From SIG701 sp045544955 (GTDB lineage: Bacteria; Bacillota; Clostridia; Oscillospirales; CAG-272), in NCBI GenBank assembly GCA_045544955.1, contig JAZPZY010000071.1, forward strand, positions 32,484 to 96,483: a stretch of 64,000 nt of DNA, in the 5' to 3' direction. Under the pieces are notes generated by a model. The model worked only from the letters and a program-made list of their open reading frames with translations. It did not search any database and was not told the DNA's origin. The position numbers and the translations under genes were made by a program. This document shows positions 8,595 to 16,769 of the stretch, piece by piece. The number at the start of each line of letters is the position of its first letter. The first letter of the stretch is position 1.

Positions 8595-8623
8595 ATACGC
8601 ACTTTTCACAGTGCGTATTTTTT
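8595..8623 (+). terminator. Intrinsic terminator after the deacetylase-like gene
   Basis: A nine-base arm at 8595-8603 pairs with 8610-8618 and is followed by TTTTT. The TATAAT at 8626-8631 immediately after probably serves the next gene, although its -35 partner is weak. Confidence 0.75.
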
Positions 8624-8663
8624 GCTATAATATGCAGAGAAAGATAATGAGAATGAGGACTGT

Positions 8664-11249
8664 ATGCAAAAAACGGTTATCGGAATCCTGGCACACGTGG
8701 ATGCTGGGAAAACAACGCTGGCAGAAGCCATTCTATACCAGACCGGAAAGATCCGGAAGGTGGGGCGAGTAGACCACGGTGACACGCTGATGGATACCCA
8801 CGCTTTGGAGCGGGAACGGGGCATTACCATATTTGCGAGCCAGGCTGCCTTTTCTTTGGAAAATATGGAAGTCACACTTCTGGATACACCCGGGCACGTG
8901 GATTTTTCCGCCGAGACGGAACGGATGCTGCAGGTGCTGGACGGGGCTATACTCGTTATCAGCGGAACGGACGGGATACAGGCACATACCCGCACGCTGT
9001 GGAAGCTTTTGTCTCTGTATCGGGTGCCCACATTCGTGTTCGTAACGAAAATGGATTTTGCTCGTCGGGATAAAGCGGATATTCTGTCAGAGCTCCGGGA
9101 GGAGTTTGGCGAGGGATGCATCGATTTCAGTGAGGATGCCCGGGAGACGCGCATGGAACAGCTGGCCATGTGCCGGGAGGACATTCTGGATTCCTATTTT
9201 GCCGCAGGTTCAGTGGAGGATGGAGACGTAATTGAACTGATTCGGCAGCGGCTGGCGTTTCCCGTTTGTTTTGGCTCGGGGCTTAAACTCACCGGAATCG
9301 ATCCCTTTCTCGATGTGTTATCCCGGTACGCTGTACCGGCGGAACGTCCGACAGCGTTTGGTGCCAAGGTGTTCAAAATCAGCCACGATCCCCAGGGAAA
9401 CCGGCTGACGCATATGAAAATTACCGGCGGTACGCTTCATGTGCGTGACGTTTTAAGCGTAGGCGAAGCGGAGGAAAAGGTGGGACAGATCCGTGTGTAT
9501 AACGGCGTAAAGTTCCAGACGGCGGAGCAGATGGAAGCGGGCGGTATATGTACGGTGCCCGGTCTGGAACTCACAAAAAACGGGCAGGGGCTGGGGATAG
9601 AAGCCGATACCGGCACCCCTATGCTGGAGCCCTGCATGAAATACCGGGTGAATCTGCCCCACGGATTTGACGCACAGACCATGCTGCCTAAGCTGCGGAA
9701 ACTGGAGGAGGAGGATCCGCAGCTGCACGTGACGTATGCGGAGCATCTCGGTGAGATCCACGTGGAGATCATGGGTGCTGTGCAGGCAGAGATTTTGAAG
9801 AGCCTGATCGCCGAGCGTTTTCACGTGGACGTGGTGATCGATTCCGGGCGGATTCTGTATAAGGAAACGATTTCGGATACGGTAGAAGGAGTAGGGCATT
9901 ACGAGCCGCTTCGCCACTATGCGGAGGTTCATCTGCTGATGGAGCCTTTGCCCCGGGGTGAAGGACTGGTTTTTGAAACCAAATGCTCCGAAAACGCCCT
10001 GGAGAGAAACTGGCAGCGGCTGATCCTTACGCATCTTGCGGAAAAACAGCATCTGGGCGTTTTGACCGGTGCTCCCATTACCGATATGAAAATCACGCTC
10101 ATGGCAGGACGGGCTCACATCAAGCACACGGAGGGCGGTGATTTCCGTCAGGCAACCTACCGTGCCGTGCGGCAGGGGCTTATGCAGGCGAAATCGCAGA
10201 TTCTGGAACCGTATTACGCTTTCCGCCTGGAGGTTCCCGCTGAGCAGATCGGCCGAGCGGTGAGCGACATCCGGGCACGGCACGGCACTTTTGATCCACC
10301 GGAGAATATCGGGACTATGGCACTTCTTCGCGGGCGTGCTCCCGTCTCTGCCATGAACGAATACGCCATGGAGGTGGCCTCCTACACGGGTGGACAGGGA
10401 AAACTGTTCTGTCAGGTGGACGGCTACGACGTCTGTCACAATCCGGCAGAGGTGATTGCCGATTTTGCCTATATGCCCGAGAGCGATCTTTCCAATACGC
10501 CGGATTCCGTCTTCTGTGCCCATGGTGCTGGATTTACCGTGAAATGGAATCAGGTTTCCGAATATATGCACCTGGAAAGCTGTCTTGGCCGAAAAGACCC
10601 GTCCATTTTGCCGAAGTTGAATCACCGGAATATAAGGCTGGATGAAAAAGAGCTGGAAGCGTTGATGCTGCGGGAGTTCGGTCCCATCAAACGCCCATCC
10701 TACCGTCCCCCGGCCATAGAGGCAGAGCCTCGCGGGACGGAGACGGCATCTGCCGTATCCCGTAAGGAATACCTGATCGTGGACGGCTACAACGTGATCT
10801 TTGCCTGGGAGGATCTTCGGGAGATTGCCAACGCCGATCTGGGCGCGGCACGTCAGCAGCTGACGGATATTCTCGTGAATTACCGTGCCTATACCAAATG
10901 CGAGGTGGTTCTCGTCTTTGATGCCTACAACGTGGCAGGTGCGGAAGAACGCCGCTTTGAGGTGAACGGCGTCCACGTGGTGTATACGAAAGAAAATGAA
11001 ACGGGCGATACGTATATTGAAAAATTCATTGCCCGTATCGGAAAAAACGACCGTGTCCGTGTTGTAACCTCGGACGGTTTGATCCAGCTTTCTGCCATCC
11101 GTCTGGGAGTTTTGCGTATGCCTGCGTCGGAATTTCTGACCGAGGCGGATCGGGTGCACCGGGAGATCGGCGACGTTCTGGCGGAACTGAAGAAAGAACC
11201 CCTTGGCAATATCGGCGAGATTATGGAAAAGAAAGAAAAGAAAAACTGA
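8664..11249 (+). CDS. TetM/EF-G-like ribosomal GTPase fused to a Rae1/YacP-type NYN nuclease domain
   Basis: An 861-residue two-part protein. Residues 1 to about 680 are an EF-G/TetM-type translational GTPase: AHVDAGKT (10-17), RGITI, DTPGH with the catalytic His, TKMD, and EF-G-like domains II-V. Residues 700-861 form an NYN/PIN-like domain opening IVDGYNVIFAW, with acidic candidates Asp707, Asp753 (VFDAYN) and Asp804 (TSDG); it resembles Bacillus Rae1/YacP, a ribosome-dependent mRNA endonuclease. The YSPVSTP loop that TetM uses to dislodge tetracycline is not found at the equivalent place, which reads IKHTEGGDFR. A role in ribosome rescue or A-site mRNA cleavage is inference. The gene stands alone between terminators. 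A resistance function is not excluded but seems unlikely. Confidence 0.88.
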   Translation: MQKTVIGILAHVDAGKTTLAEAILYQTGKIRKVGRVDHGDTLMDTHALERERGITIFASQAAFSLENMEVTLLDTPGHVDFSAETERMLQVLDGAILVISGTDGIQAHTRTLWKLLSLYRVPTFVFVTKMDFARRDKADILSELREEFGEGCIDFSEDARETRMEQLAMCREDILDSYFAAGSVEDGDVIELIRQRLAFPVCFGSGLKLTGIDPFLDVLSRYAVPAERPTAFGAKVFKISHDPQGNRLTHMKITGGTLHVRDVLSVGEAEEKVGQIRVYNGVKFQTAEQMEAGGICTVPGLELTKNGQGLGIEADTGTPMLEPCMKYRVNLPHGFDAQTMLPKLRKLEEEDPQLHVTYAEHLGEIHVEIMGAVQAEILKSLIAERFHVDVVIDSGRILYKETISDTVEGVGHYEPLRHYAEVHLLMEPLPRGEGLVFETKCSENALERNWQRLILTHLAEKQHLGVLTGAPITDMKITLMAGRAHIKHTEGGDFRQATYRAVRQGLMQAKSQILEPYYAFRLEVPAEQIGRAVSDIRARHGTFDPPENIGTMALLRGRAPVSAMNEYAMEVASYTGGQGKLFCQVDGYDVCHNPAEVIADFAYMPESDLSNTPDSVFCAHGAGFTVKWNQVSEYMHLESCLGRKDPSILPKLNHRNIRLDEKELEALMLREFGPIKRPSYRPPAIEAEPRGTETASAVSRKEYLIVDGYNVIFAWEDLREIANADLGAARQQLTDILVNYRAYTKCEVVLVFDAYNVAGAEERRFEVNGVHVVYTKENETGDTYIEKFIARIGKNDRVRVVTSDGLIQLSAIRLGVLRMPASEFLTEADRVHREIGDVLAELKKEPLGNIGEIMEKKEKKN

Positions 11250-11286
11250 CAAAAGAGCCGTCACCCATGCGTGACGGCTCTTTTGT
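11249..11286. terminator. Bidirectional terminator between convergent genes
   Basis: A perfect 16-base stem (11249-11264 with 11271-11286) has an A run on one side and a T run on the other, placed between the GTPase-NYN gene and the minus-strand glycosidase-like gene, so it can serve both. Confidence 0.88.
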
Positions 11287-11293
11287 CCATATG

Positions 11294-12754
11294 TCATTCA
11301 AATATAAACGAGTACAGATCGCAGTCCTTCATTTCAAAGAGAAGCCGGACCGGTGTGTTTTCCAAAACAGACAGATCCTTTTCAAACAGTACTTTCCGTG
11401 ACACGCTGTCGCCGAATACATTGCGGCTTCTGTATCCCGGAATGAGTGTGCCGGTTTCATCGCATACCGTCACGCACAGATTGCCCAGAGCGGAGGTAGC
11501 AACGTTCAGCTTCAGCTGGCTCCCCCGGAACGTGAACGGCTTTGTGAGCACCGTGCCGCCTTTGTAATCCGCACGCCAGGAGAAGAAACCGTCCAGTCGT
11601 ACCGTATACCGGCGGAAGTTTACGTTTTTGATCCGGTAGCCCTCTCCCATATAGAAAGAAATCTCGTTGGGTGCGCCTTCCACGTCGGATTCCGTTTCAA
11701 TCAGCCCGTGTGCGGGGAAACAGTTGCCGTACCACCAGTTGTCCCGTGCTTCGATCTCCGGCGTCAGATAAGCCTCGTCCCAGCGGTTGAAGCGGTATCC
11801 GTCCCGGGAGGTCATAATGGCACAGTCCGTAACCACCGTGCCTTCGCGGCCGTAGTGCTTGGTCATAAAAGCGTGCCGGTCCCCCAGCGGCATATCTTCA
11901 AAGACGTGTGCGTCGTCCCGGCGGTCAAAGTATCGGCTGGGGAATCCAATGTACATATCCCGTGCACGGTAGTATTTCGTAACCTGATTGGTATAAAGAG
12001 GCAGATCCTCCGCTTCCTCGCCGAAATCCAGAAGCCCCTTCACCTCAAACGTGATAAGATCCTCGGATACCGCCAGACGCACGTCGCGAATGTCTTTCGG
12101 ATCGTCAATGGCGTATTCGCTGGTGTCCGTATTCTTATCTCCGAGAGGATGATTGCCACGATAGTAGATGTGGTAGAGACCGTCGTTTTTATCCCAGAAG
12201 AGCACGTTGTACGTGTCAAAAGCACCGGGGATGTCCAGATAACGGGAGAAGGTGAAGACGTAGCCGTCCTCACTCACGAACAGTGCCAGCTTGGGAAGAC
12301 CGTCCACACCACGCAGGGAGAGTGCCTTGTACGCCTCTTCCTTTTTGCAGGCGGGATTCTCATCCTTGTAAACGGAGAAGTTGTCCACGTATCCGCCGGT
12401 GGTGTAAAAGATGTTGTTGTACCGCGTGCCGGCAAAATCATAGTGTCCCAGCTTTACTTTTTTGAAGGTGATTCCGTCTCGGCTTTCTGCCGCACAGTAT
12501 ACCACCGGACGGCCTACGTGCTTTCCGTCGGGGCCAATATAACTGTGCTGAGCCCGGTAATACATACGGTAGGTGTCATCCACCTTGATGATGCAGGCGT
12601 AGCCATTTACAACCCCGTCCCACTCGTCATTACAGGCGAGGGCAATATTCTGTTTTGTGGGCTTGTGCATGCGGATGCAGATGTCCTTTTTTTCATCAAT
12701 GAAAAACTCATCCCAGCACAGCATGCGGTCGTTGTTCAAAGCGTAGATTTCCAC
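11294..12754 (-). CDS. Five-bladed beta-propeller glycosidase-like protein, copy A
   Basis: A 486-residue protein built like GH32/GH43/GH130-type five-bladed propellers: repeated strand motifs such as YRMYYRAQH, YHIYYRGNH and AIMTSRDGYRFNRWDEA, with acidic residues in RDVRLAVSEDL and WDEF, plus a C-terminal beta-sandwich (LDGFFSWRADYKGG onward). There is no signal peptide, so it probably acts on imported oligosaccharide. It starts with GTG, with AAAGGAA nine bases upstream, and lies 22 bases after its paralogue. The first 16 codons are identical at DNA level to the paralogue. The exact glycoside hydrolase family and catalytic acids cannot be fixed without alignment. Confidence 0.7.
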   Translation of the reverse strand: MEIYALNNDRMLCWDEFFIDEKKDICIRMHKPTKQNIALACNDEWDGVVNGYACIIKVDDTYRMYYRAQHSYIGPDGKHVGRPVVYCAAESRDGITFKKVKLGHYDFAGTRYNNIFYTTGGYVDNFSVYKDENPACKKEEAYKALSLRGVDGLPKLALFVSEDGYVFTFSRYLDIPGAFDTYNVLFWDKNDGLYHIYYRGNHPLGDKNTDTSEYAIDDPKDIRDVRLAVSEDLITFEVKGLLDFGEEAEDLPLYTNQVTKYYRARDMYIGFPSRYFDRRDDAHVFEDMPLGDRHAFMTKHYGREGTVVTDCAIMTSRDGYRFNRWDEAYLTPEIEARDNWWYGNCFPAHGLIETESDVEGAPNEISFYMGEGYRIKNVNFRRYTVRLDGFFSWRADYKGGTVLTKPFTFRGSQLKLNVATSALGNLCVTVCDETGTLIPGYRSRNVFGDSVSRKVLFEKDLSVLENTPVRLLFEMKDCDLYSFIFE

Positions 12755-12776
12755 AGTGTCGTATTCCTTTCCGTTG

Positions 12777-14240
12777 TTAAATGAATCTGAAGGAGTACAG
12801 AGAACTGTCCTTCAGCTGAATCTTCAGACGAATGGGTGTGCCTTGCAGATCACCTGCGTCCTTTTCAAAATCCACAATACGGTCGACGCTGTCGCCGAAC
12901 AGGTTTCTGCTGTCATAGCCTTCCAGCTCTTTGCCGTTTTCGTCGCAGATCTGGATTCTCATGCCGCCATAGCAAGGGGGCGTGGCAAAATTGATCTCCA
13001 ACTGACGGCCGGTAAAGGTAAACGGCTTTGTCAGAATTTCACCACCCTTATATTTGGCATACCAGGAGAAGAATCCGTCAAGTCGTACCGCATATCTGCG
13101 GAAGTTGCAGGTGTTCTTGGTTTTGTAATACTCATTCATAAAGAACGAAAGCTCGTTGGGAGCACCGAATTCGTCGCATTCCGTTTCAATGATGCCGTAA
13201 GCAGGGAAGCATTGGCCATACCACCAGTTATTCCGATCCTGCACGCCTGGGGTGATAAACGCTTCATCCCACCGATTAAAGCGGAAGCCGTCCCGGCTGG
13301 TCATAATCGCGCAGTCCGTAAGTGCAGTGCCTTCCCGGTTAAACAATTCCGTCACAACTTTTTTCCTGTCCGCAAGAGAGAAGCGTTCCAGATTGTGTGC
13401 GTCCTGCCACCGGTCGTGATAACGGGCGGGCAGGGCAATGAACATATTCTTTGCCCGATGATACCGCATAATATTATTGGTATAAAGCTGCATATCCTCC
13501 TTGTCTTCGCCGAAATCGAGCGGGCCTTTCAAATCAAAATGAATAAAGTCCGCCGTTTCTGCCAGACGCACGTCACGCAGATTATGCCGCTCGTTTTCAA
13601 TACTGTGGGGGCCGGCGTCATAGCCTTCCTTGTAATGGAAGCCGCGATAATAGATATTGTACTTTTGGGTGTCTTTATTCCACAGGAGAATATTTTCGCT
13701 GTCAAAACCGCCGGGAAATTCCAGCTTCAGGGGCTCGCTGAAAACGATGCCGTCCTCGCTATGCTTCAGCGCGAGACAGTAACCCAGTTTATGCTTGGGA
13801 CTAAGCACGGTCAGTGCTTTGTACTTTTCGCCGGGCAGGCAATCTGGATTTTCGTCAAGATAAGGCAATCCCCCGACAATATTGTTAAACCGCGAGCCGT
13901 TGAAAGCAAACTTGTTGACAGGGACACTCTTAAAATGCTTGCCGTCCACACTGGTTTTCAGGCAGATGTTCAATATCTCGCCGTCAGGGTTAACACCGTG
14001 GGAGATCGTACCGTTTGCATTATACATGGCGTGATAGGCCCGATAATAGAAGCGATACTGGCCGTCCACTTTGAAAACCCGGCCGGCACCGTTGCCGGCA
14101 CCTTCCCATTCCTCATCCATGACGATGAGGTCGTCCGTTTTCCGTGGATGATGCATAATCACTTCCGCATCGACCATTTTGTCAACGAGGAACTCATCCC
14201 AGCACAGCATGCGGTCGTTGTTCAAAGCGTAGATTTCCAT
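12777..14240 (-). CDS. Five-bladed beta-propeller glycosidase-like protein, copy B
   Basis: The 487-residue paralogue of the next gene, sharing the start MEIYALNNDRMLCWDEF, YRFYYRAYH, YNIYYRGFH, AIMTSRDGFRFNRWDEAF, NNWWYGQCFPAYG and LDGFFSWYAKYKGG. The ATG at 14240 follows AAGGA at good spacing; extending to 14339 would add sequence with no counterpart in copy A. Blade motifs are conserved between the copies while interblade loops diverge, as expected for enzymes of related but distinct specificity. The propeller plus C-terminal sandwich suggests an exo-acting glycosidase or phosphorylase, but no family number is claimed. Probably co-transcribed with the small gene upstream and copy A downstream. 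Confidence 0.7.
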   Translation of the reverse strand: MEIYALNNDRMLCWDEFLVDKMVDAEVIMHHPRKTDDLIVMDEEWEGAGNGAGRVFKVDGQYRFYYRAYHAMYNANGTISHGVNPDGEILNICLKTSVDGKHFKSVPVNKFAFNGSRFNNIVGGLPYLDENPDCLPGEKYKALTVLSPKHKLGYCLALKHSEDGIVFSEPLKLEFPGGFDSENILLWNKDTQKYNIYYRGFHYKEGYDAGPHSIENERHNLRDVRLAETADFIHFDLKGPLDFGEDKEDMQLYTNNIMRYHRAKNMFIALPARYHDRWQDAHNLERFSLADRKKVVTELFNREGTALTDCAIMTSRDGFRFNRWDEAFITPGVQDRNNWWYGQCFPAYGIIETECDEFGAPNELSFFMNEYYKTKNTCNFRRYAVRLDGFFSWYAKYKGGEILTKPFTFTGRQLEINFATPPCYGGMRIQICDENGKELEGYDSRNLFGDSVDRIVDFEKDAGDLQGTPIRLKIQLKDSSLYSFRFI

Positions 14241-14268
14241 AAAAACCAGTCCTTTCCGAGGTTGTATT

Positions 14269-14682
14269 TTAGCGAAGGCATTTAGGCTGAACCCGCACGA
14301 GGGGCGGAATACAGACGGAACGTTTCGTATTGGGATCAATTACGATACCAAATGAGGCAAGCAAAGGATGTGAGTCCAATGCGTTCAGTGCGTCCTGCAG
14401 TGTTCCTCGGATGAATATGCAATCCATTGCACCGCGTTTTCTTGTATAGTTCCGGCAGGCCTCCGGCGAGGAGAAGATGGGAAAGTACAGTGTGTCACAT
14501 GCAGGACGATGCAGTGCGTTTTCCTGCATGGTTCCCTGTGCATCTTGGAAAAAAGGCGTGGTGTAATAAAAAAACTGATCGGCGTTTTTGTTTGCGAACG
14601 CTTGCGGGGTGAGTTTCCCGTTCATGAAAGCACGGACAGAGCATCGCCATCGCAAGCGGCGAAACGGCAGAAAAGCAGGCAT
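14269..14682 (-). CDS. Small uncharacterised protein, possibly SseB-like
   Basis: A 137-residue protein I do not recognise with certainty. The segment FFYYTTPFFQDAQGTM, then LYFPIFSSPEACRNY, then a C-terminal hydrophobic strand FGIVIDPNTK resembles the short SseB-type domain (value, threshold, SSxEA-x-Y, strand). The N-terminal 20 residues are Arg-rich. The start is the first ATG, preceded by GAGGG, and a good promoter lies 22-50 bases upstream. It is the first gene of a three-gene minus-strand unit with the two glycosidase-like genes, with 28 bases to the next start. No metabolic role can be proposed. Confidence 0.55.
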   Translation of the reverse strand: MPAFLPFRRLRWRCSVRAFMNGKLTPQAFANKNADQFFYYTTPFFQDAQGTMQENALHRPACDTLYFPIFSSPEACRNYTRKRGAMDCIFIRGTLQDALNALDSHPLLASFGIVIDPNTKRSVCIPPLVRVQPKCLR

Positions 14683-14703
14683 AGATCCCTCAAGTTTTTT
14701 CTC

Positions 14704-14732
14704 ATTTTATCATATGTGATATGGACAGTCAA
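14704..14732 (-). promoter_or_regulatory. Sigma-A promoter for the glycosidase-like operon
   Basis: Read on the minus strand, TTGACT (14727-14732) and TAAAAT (14704-14709) are separated by 17 bp, 22 bases before the start of the 137-residue gene. Confidence 0.75.
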
Positions 14733-14858
14733 GGTATATTCGTGAAAAAAATATTGTATTTATATAAGACTTAACTTCCGAAAACAAAAATTGTCCGTGC
14801 TGCAGACACTTTGCGCTTTTTCACTGGAGCCTTCATCATGTACTCATCTTTTGTCACA

Positions 14859-14901
14859 CCTTCCAAGAGAGGCATATCATATATCCCCCTTGGAAGGAGG
14901 T
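14859..14901 (+). promoter_or_regulatory. Hairpin overlapping the ribosome-binding site of the collagen-like gene
   Basis: A perfect nine-base inverted repeat (14859-14867 with 14889-14897, 21-base loop) ends inside the AGGAGGT Shine-Dalgarno sequence at 14895-14901, seven bases before the ATG. In RNA it would partly sequester the ribosome site, so translation may depend on structure. Folding energy was not computed. Confidence 0.5.
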
Positions 14902-14907
14902 GATATC

Positions 14908-15759
14908 ATGAGCTTATGGAACTTCAATAATAGAAATGACAGGCGATTCGAAAATGACAATAGGAATTGCAGTCAGAATGATTGTAATGACGATAGATGT
15001 GATTGTGACTGCGGCTGCCGGAAGGAGCCCTGCGAGGATGACCGCCCCTGTGAGTTTGATTGTTCTTTGTGTCCACCGGGACCGCGAGGCCCAGCCGGTC
15101 CTGTTGGACCCACTGGCCCGCAAGGCCCCATAGGTCCGCAAGGACCCGTTGGCGAAACCGGCCCCGTAGGTCCGCAGGGTCCTATCGGCGAAACCGGTCC
15201 CGTAGGATCGCAGGGTCCTATCGGTGAAACCGGCCCCGTAGGACCGCAGGGTCCTATCGGTGAAACCGGTCCCGTAGGTCCGCAAGGCCCTATCGGCGAA
15301 ACCGGCCCCGTAGGTCCGCAAGGTCCTGCCGGAGGTGTGCTGAACTTTGCAGATTTTTATGCATTGATGCCGCCCGATAATGCGGCTACAGTGGCGCCCG
15401 GAACGGATGTCAGTTTCCCGCAGGACGGCCCGAACAGCGGAGCGGATATTTCCAGAACCGGCCCGGATTCATTTAATCTGGCACAGATCGGAACCTATCA
15501 GATTCTGTTTGAGGTGAGTGTGGATGAAGCCGGTCAGCTGATGCTGACTTTGAACGGCGAGGATCTGGCATACACTGTGGTCGGCAGAGCTACCGGTGCT
15601 TCGCAGATTGTGGGTATGTCGATTGTCTCGACCACTGTGATCAACTCGATTCTGACTGTCCGGAATCCTGCCGGCACTGCGGCTGCGCTTACCATTACAC
15701 CGCTTGCAGGCGGAACACGTCCTGTCTCTGCGCATCTTGTGATTATGCAGATCGGTTGA
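14908..15759 (+). CDS. Collagen-like (Gly-X-Y) surface protein, BclA type
   Basis: A 283-residue protein in three parts. Residues 1-57 are Asn/Asp/Cys-rich and polar (DDRCDCDCGCRKEPC). Residues about 58-141 are uninterrupted Gly-X-Y triplets, mostly GETGPVGPQGPI, encoded by five near-identical 36-bp units at 15151-15330. The C-terminal 140 residues resemble the BclA/C1q-like jelly-roll head (ADISRTGPDSFNLAQIGTYQILFEVSVDEAGQLMLT in pattern). Such proteins coat spores or cells of Firmicutes. There is no signal peptide, which suits a spore surface protein assembled from the mother cell. The Cys-rich head may cross-link. A spore role is inference; SpoVM elsewhere in the window supports a spore former. 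Confidence 0.85.
   Translation: MSLWNFNNRNDRRFENDNRNCSQNDCNDDRCDCDCGCRKEPCEDDRPCEFDCSLCPPGPRGPAGPVGPTGPQGPIGPQGPVGETGPVGPQGPIGETGPVGSQGPIGETGPVGPQGPIGETGPVGPQGPIGETGPVGPQGPAGGVLNFADFYALMPPDNAATVAPGTDVSFPQDGPNSGADISRTGPDSFNLAQIGTYQILFEVSVDEAGQLMLTLNGEDLAYTVVGRATGASQIVGMSIVSTTVINSILTVRNPAGTAAALTITPLAGGTRPVSAHLVIMQIG
15151..15330 (+). repeat. Five tandem 36-bp repeats encoding GETGPVGPQGPI
   Basis: The units differ only at third positions, except one Pro-to-Ser change in unit 2, and keep frame. Such arrays change copy number by slippage or recombination, altering stalk length. Confidence 0.9.
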
Positions 15760-15766
15760 TTCTCTC

Positions 15767-15797
15767 AAAGGCACATTTCAAAAGAAATGTGCCTTTT
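15767..15797 (+). terminator. Intrinsic terminator after the collagen-like gene
   Basis: A 12-base stem (15767-15778 with 15785-15796), six-base loop, then TTCTGTTTT. Confidence 0.85.
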
Positions 15798-15838
15798 CTG
15801 TTTTAGAGACACCAGTGCGGCATATAGGGCTTTATAAC

Positions 15839-15885
15839 AAAAACACCATTGAGTCCGAACTTGAGGGTTCAGATTTCAATGGTGT
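15839..15885 (-). terminator. Terminator of the XRE regulator gene
   Basis: Arms at 15843-15852 and 15876-15885 form a ten-base stem with a further short inner stem; on the minus strand it ends in a TTTTTGTT run downstream of the regulator gene. Confidence 0.75.
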
Positions 15886-15931
15886 CTTTATCGTTTTTTG
15901 TGATCGGATTTGAACTTTCGCAATGGCATGT

Positions 15932-16600
15932 TTAACCGTTCTTCTGTGATGCAACGATCATAAGTTCTAATATATCAGCCTCATTCATAAACGGCAAAAA
16001 CACAGATGCCTCACTTATACCACCGTGTTCAAATGCTTCAAAAGCAAACGCTTTTATGGCGGATTCTCTTAAGAATGGCATGAACATGGTGATAGATTCG
16101 CCGTTTTCTGTTGCGATTCTCACCAATTCTTCAATTTTTTCATAATGAAGAAAAGGAAGAAGAACGGCAACACTTTTTCCATTTTTGATATGTTCATCGG
16201 TAATTTCTTCAATAGTTTTATCACTCAAAAAGGGGAGAACTGTTGATAAAACACGTGGATGATAGTCTGTGTTTATTAAAATGTCTTCAATCTGTGAAGG
16301 CTTTAAGAGGTATGCCGCCTCGGAAATATCTGCATCTGAATATTCATTGGCATTTGGTGATTGTGAAGAAATAACATCATGCAAAACCGTATTATTATGA
16401 CCGATAATATCATCAATGGTTACACCGAATATTTCTGCAAGTTCAGGAAGTTTGGATATATCCGGCATAGAGTTTCCGCGTTCCCAATTTGATACAGCTT
16501 GAAAACTGATGGATAACTTGTCCGCGAGTTCGTACTGCGTCATATCCTTTGCTTTTCTAAATTCAGAAATCCTTTTCCCGATTTGTGTCGTGTCAAACAT
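15932..16600 (-). CDS. XRE-family transcriptional regulator with LPFL repeat domain
   Basis: The 222-residue protein has an N-terminal Cro/C1-type helix-turn-helix (about residues 5-60: IGKRISEFRKAKDMTQYELADKL, then SFQAVSNWERGNSMPD). The C-terminal half contains four imperfect repeats of about 27-30 residues marked by LPFL, LPFL, MPFL and LPFM, each followed by a helix of the IEEL type, probably a helical repeat for ligand or dimer contacts. ATG 16600 follows AAAGGAAAG; a longer reading would add Lys-rich non-conserved residues. A TATACT box is at 16645-16650. The gene is visibly richer in A+T than its neighbours, hinting at acquisition. Target genes are unknown. Confidence 0.8.
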   Translation of the reverse strand: MFDTTQIGKRISEFRKAKDMTQYELADKLSISFQAVSNWERGNSMPDISKLPELAEIFGVTIDDIIGHNNTVLHDVISSQSPNANEYSDADISEAAYLLKPSQIEDILINTDYHPRVLSTVLPFLSDKTIEEITDEHIKNGKSVAVLLPFLHYEKIEELVRIATENGESITMFMPFLRESAIKAFAFEAFEHGGISEASVFLPFMNEADILELMIVASQKNG

Positions 16601-16735
16601 AAACTTCTTTCCTTTCCGCAGACTTGTTTTTGTCTTGCACAATCAGTATATTCTTTTCTTAAAAAAAGAACAGCAAGCGGTAATTGAATTATCGATAAAT
16701 TGACTACAGCAATTATTGAATAATAAACCATATGG

Positions 16736-16769
16736 AAAACTCCCGAATGAATCTCATTCGGGAGTTTTT
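16736..16769 (-). terminator. Terminator downstream of tRNA-Ser
   Basis: An 11- to 12-base stem around an ATCT loop, with A/T runs on both flanks, directly abuts the 3' CCA end of the tRNA gene. Confidence 0.8.

Noticed and set aside
8664..11249. Annotation as an acquired tetracycline-resistance gene (tetM/tetW)
   Set aside because: The G domain resembles TetM, but the tetracycline-displacing loop is absent and an NYN nuclease domain is fused; there are no mobile elements beside it.
9453..11297. Long open frame on the minus strand opposite the GTPase-NYN gene (614 codons)
   Set aside because: Antisense to a well-supported gene with all catalytic motifs; long shadow frames are expected from GC-rich codon use, and no motif is seen in it.
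12756..14285. 509-codon plus-strand frame opposite glycosidase copy B
   Set aside because: Antisense to a paralogous pair with conserved protein motifs.
15151..15330. Possible CRISPR-like repeat array
   Set aside because: The 36-bp units are contiguous with no spacers and code in frame for Gly-X-Y triplets.
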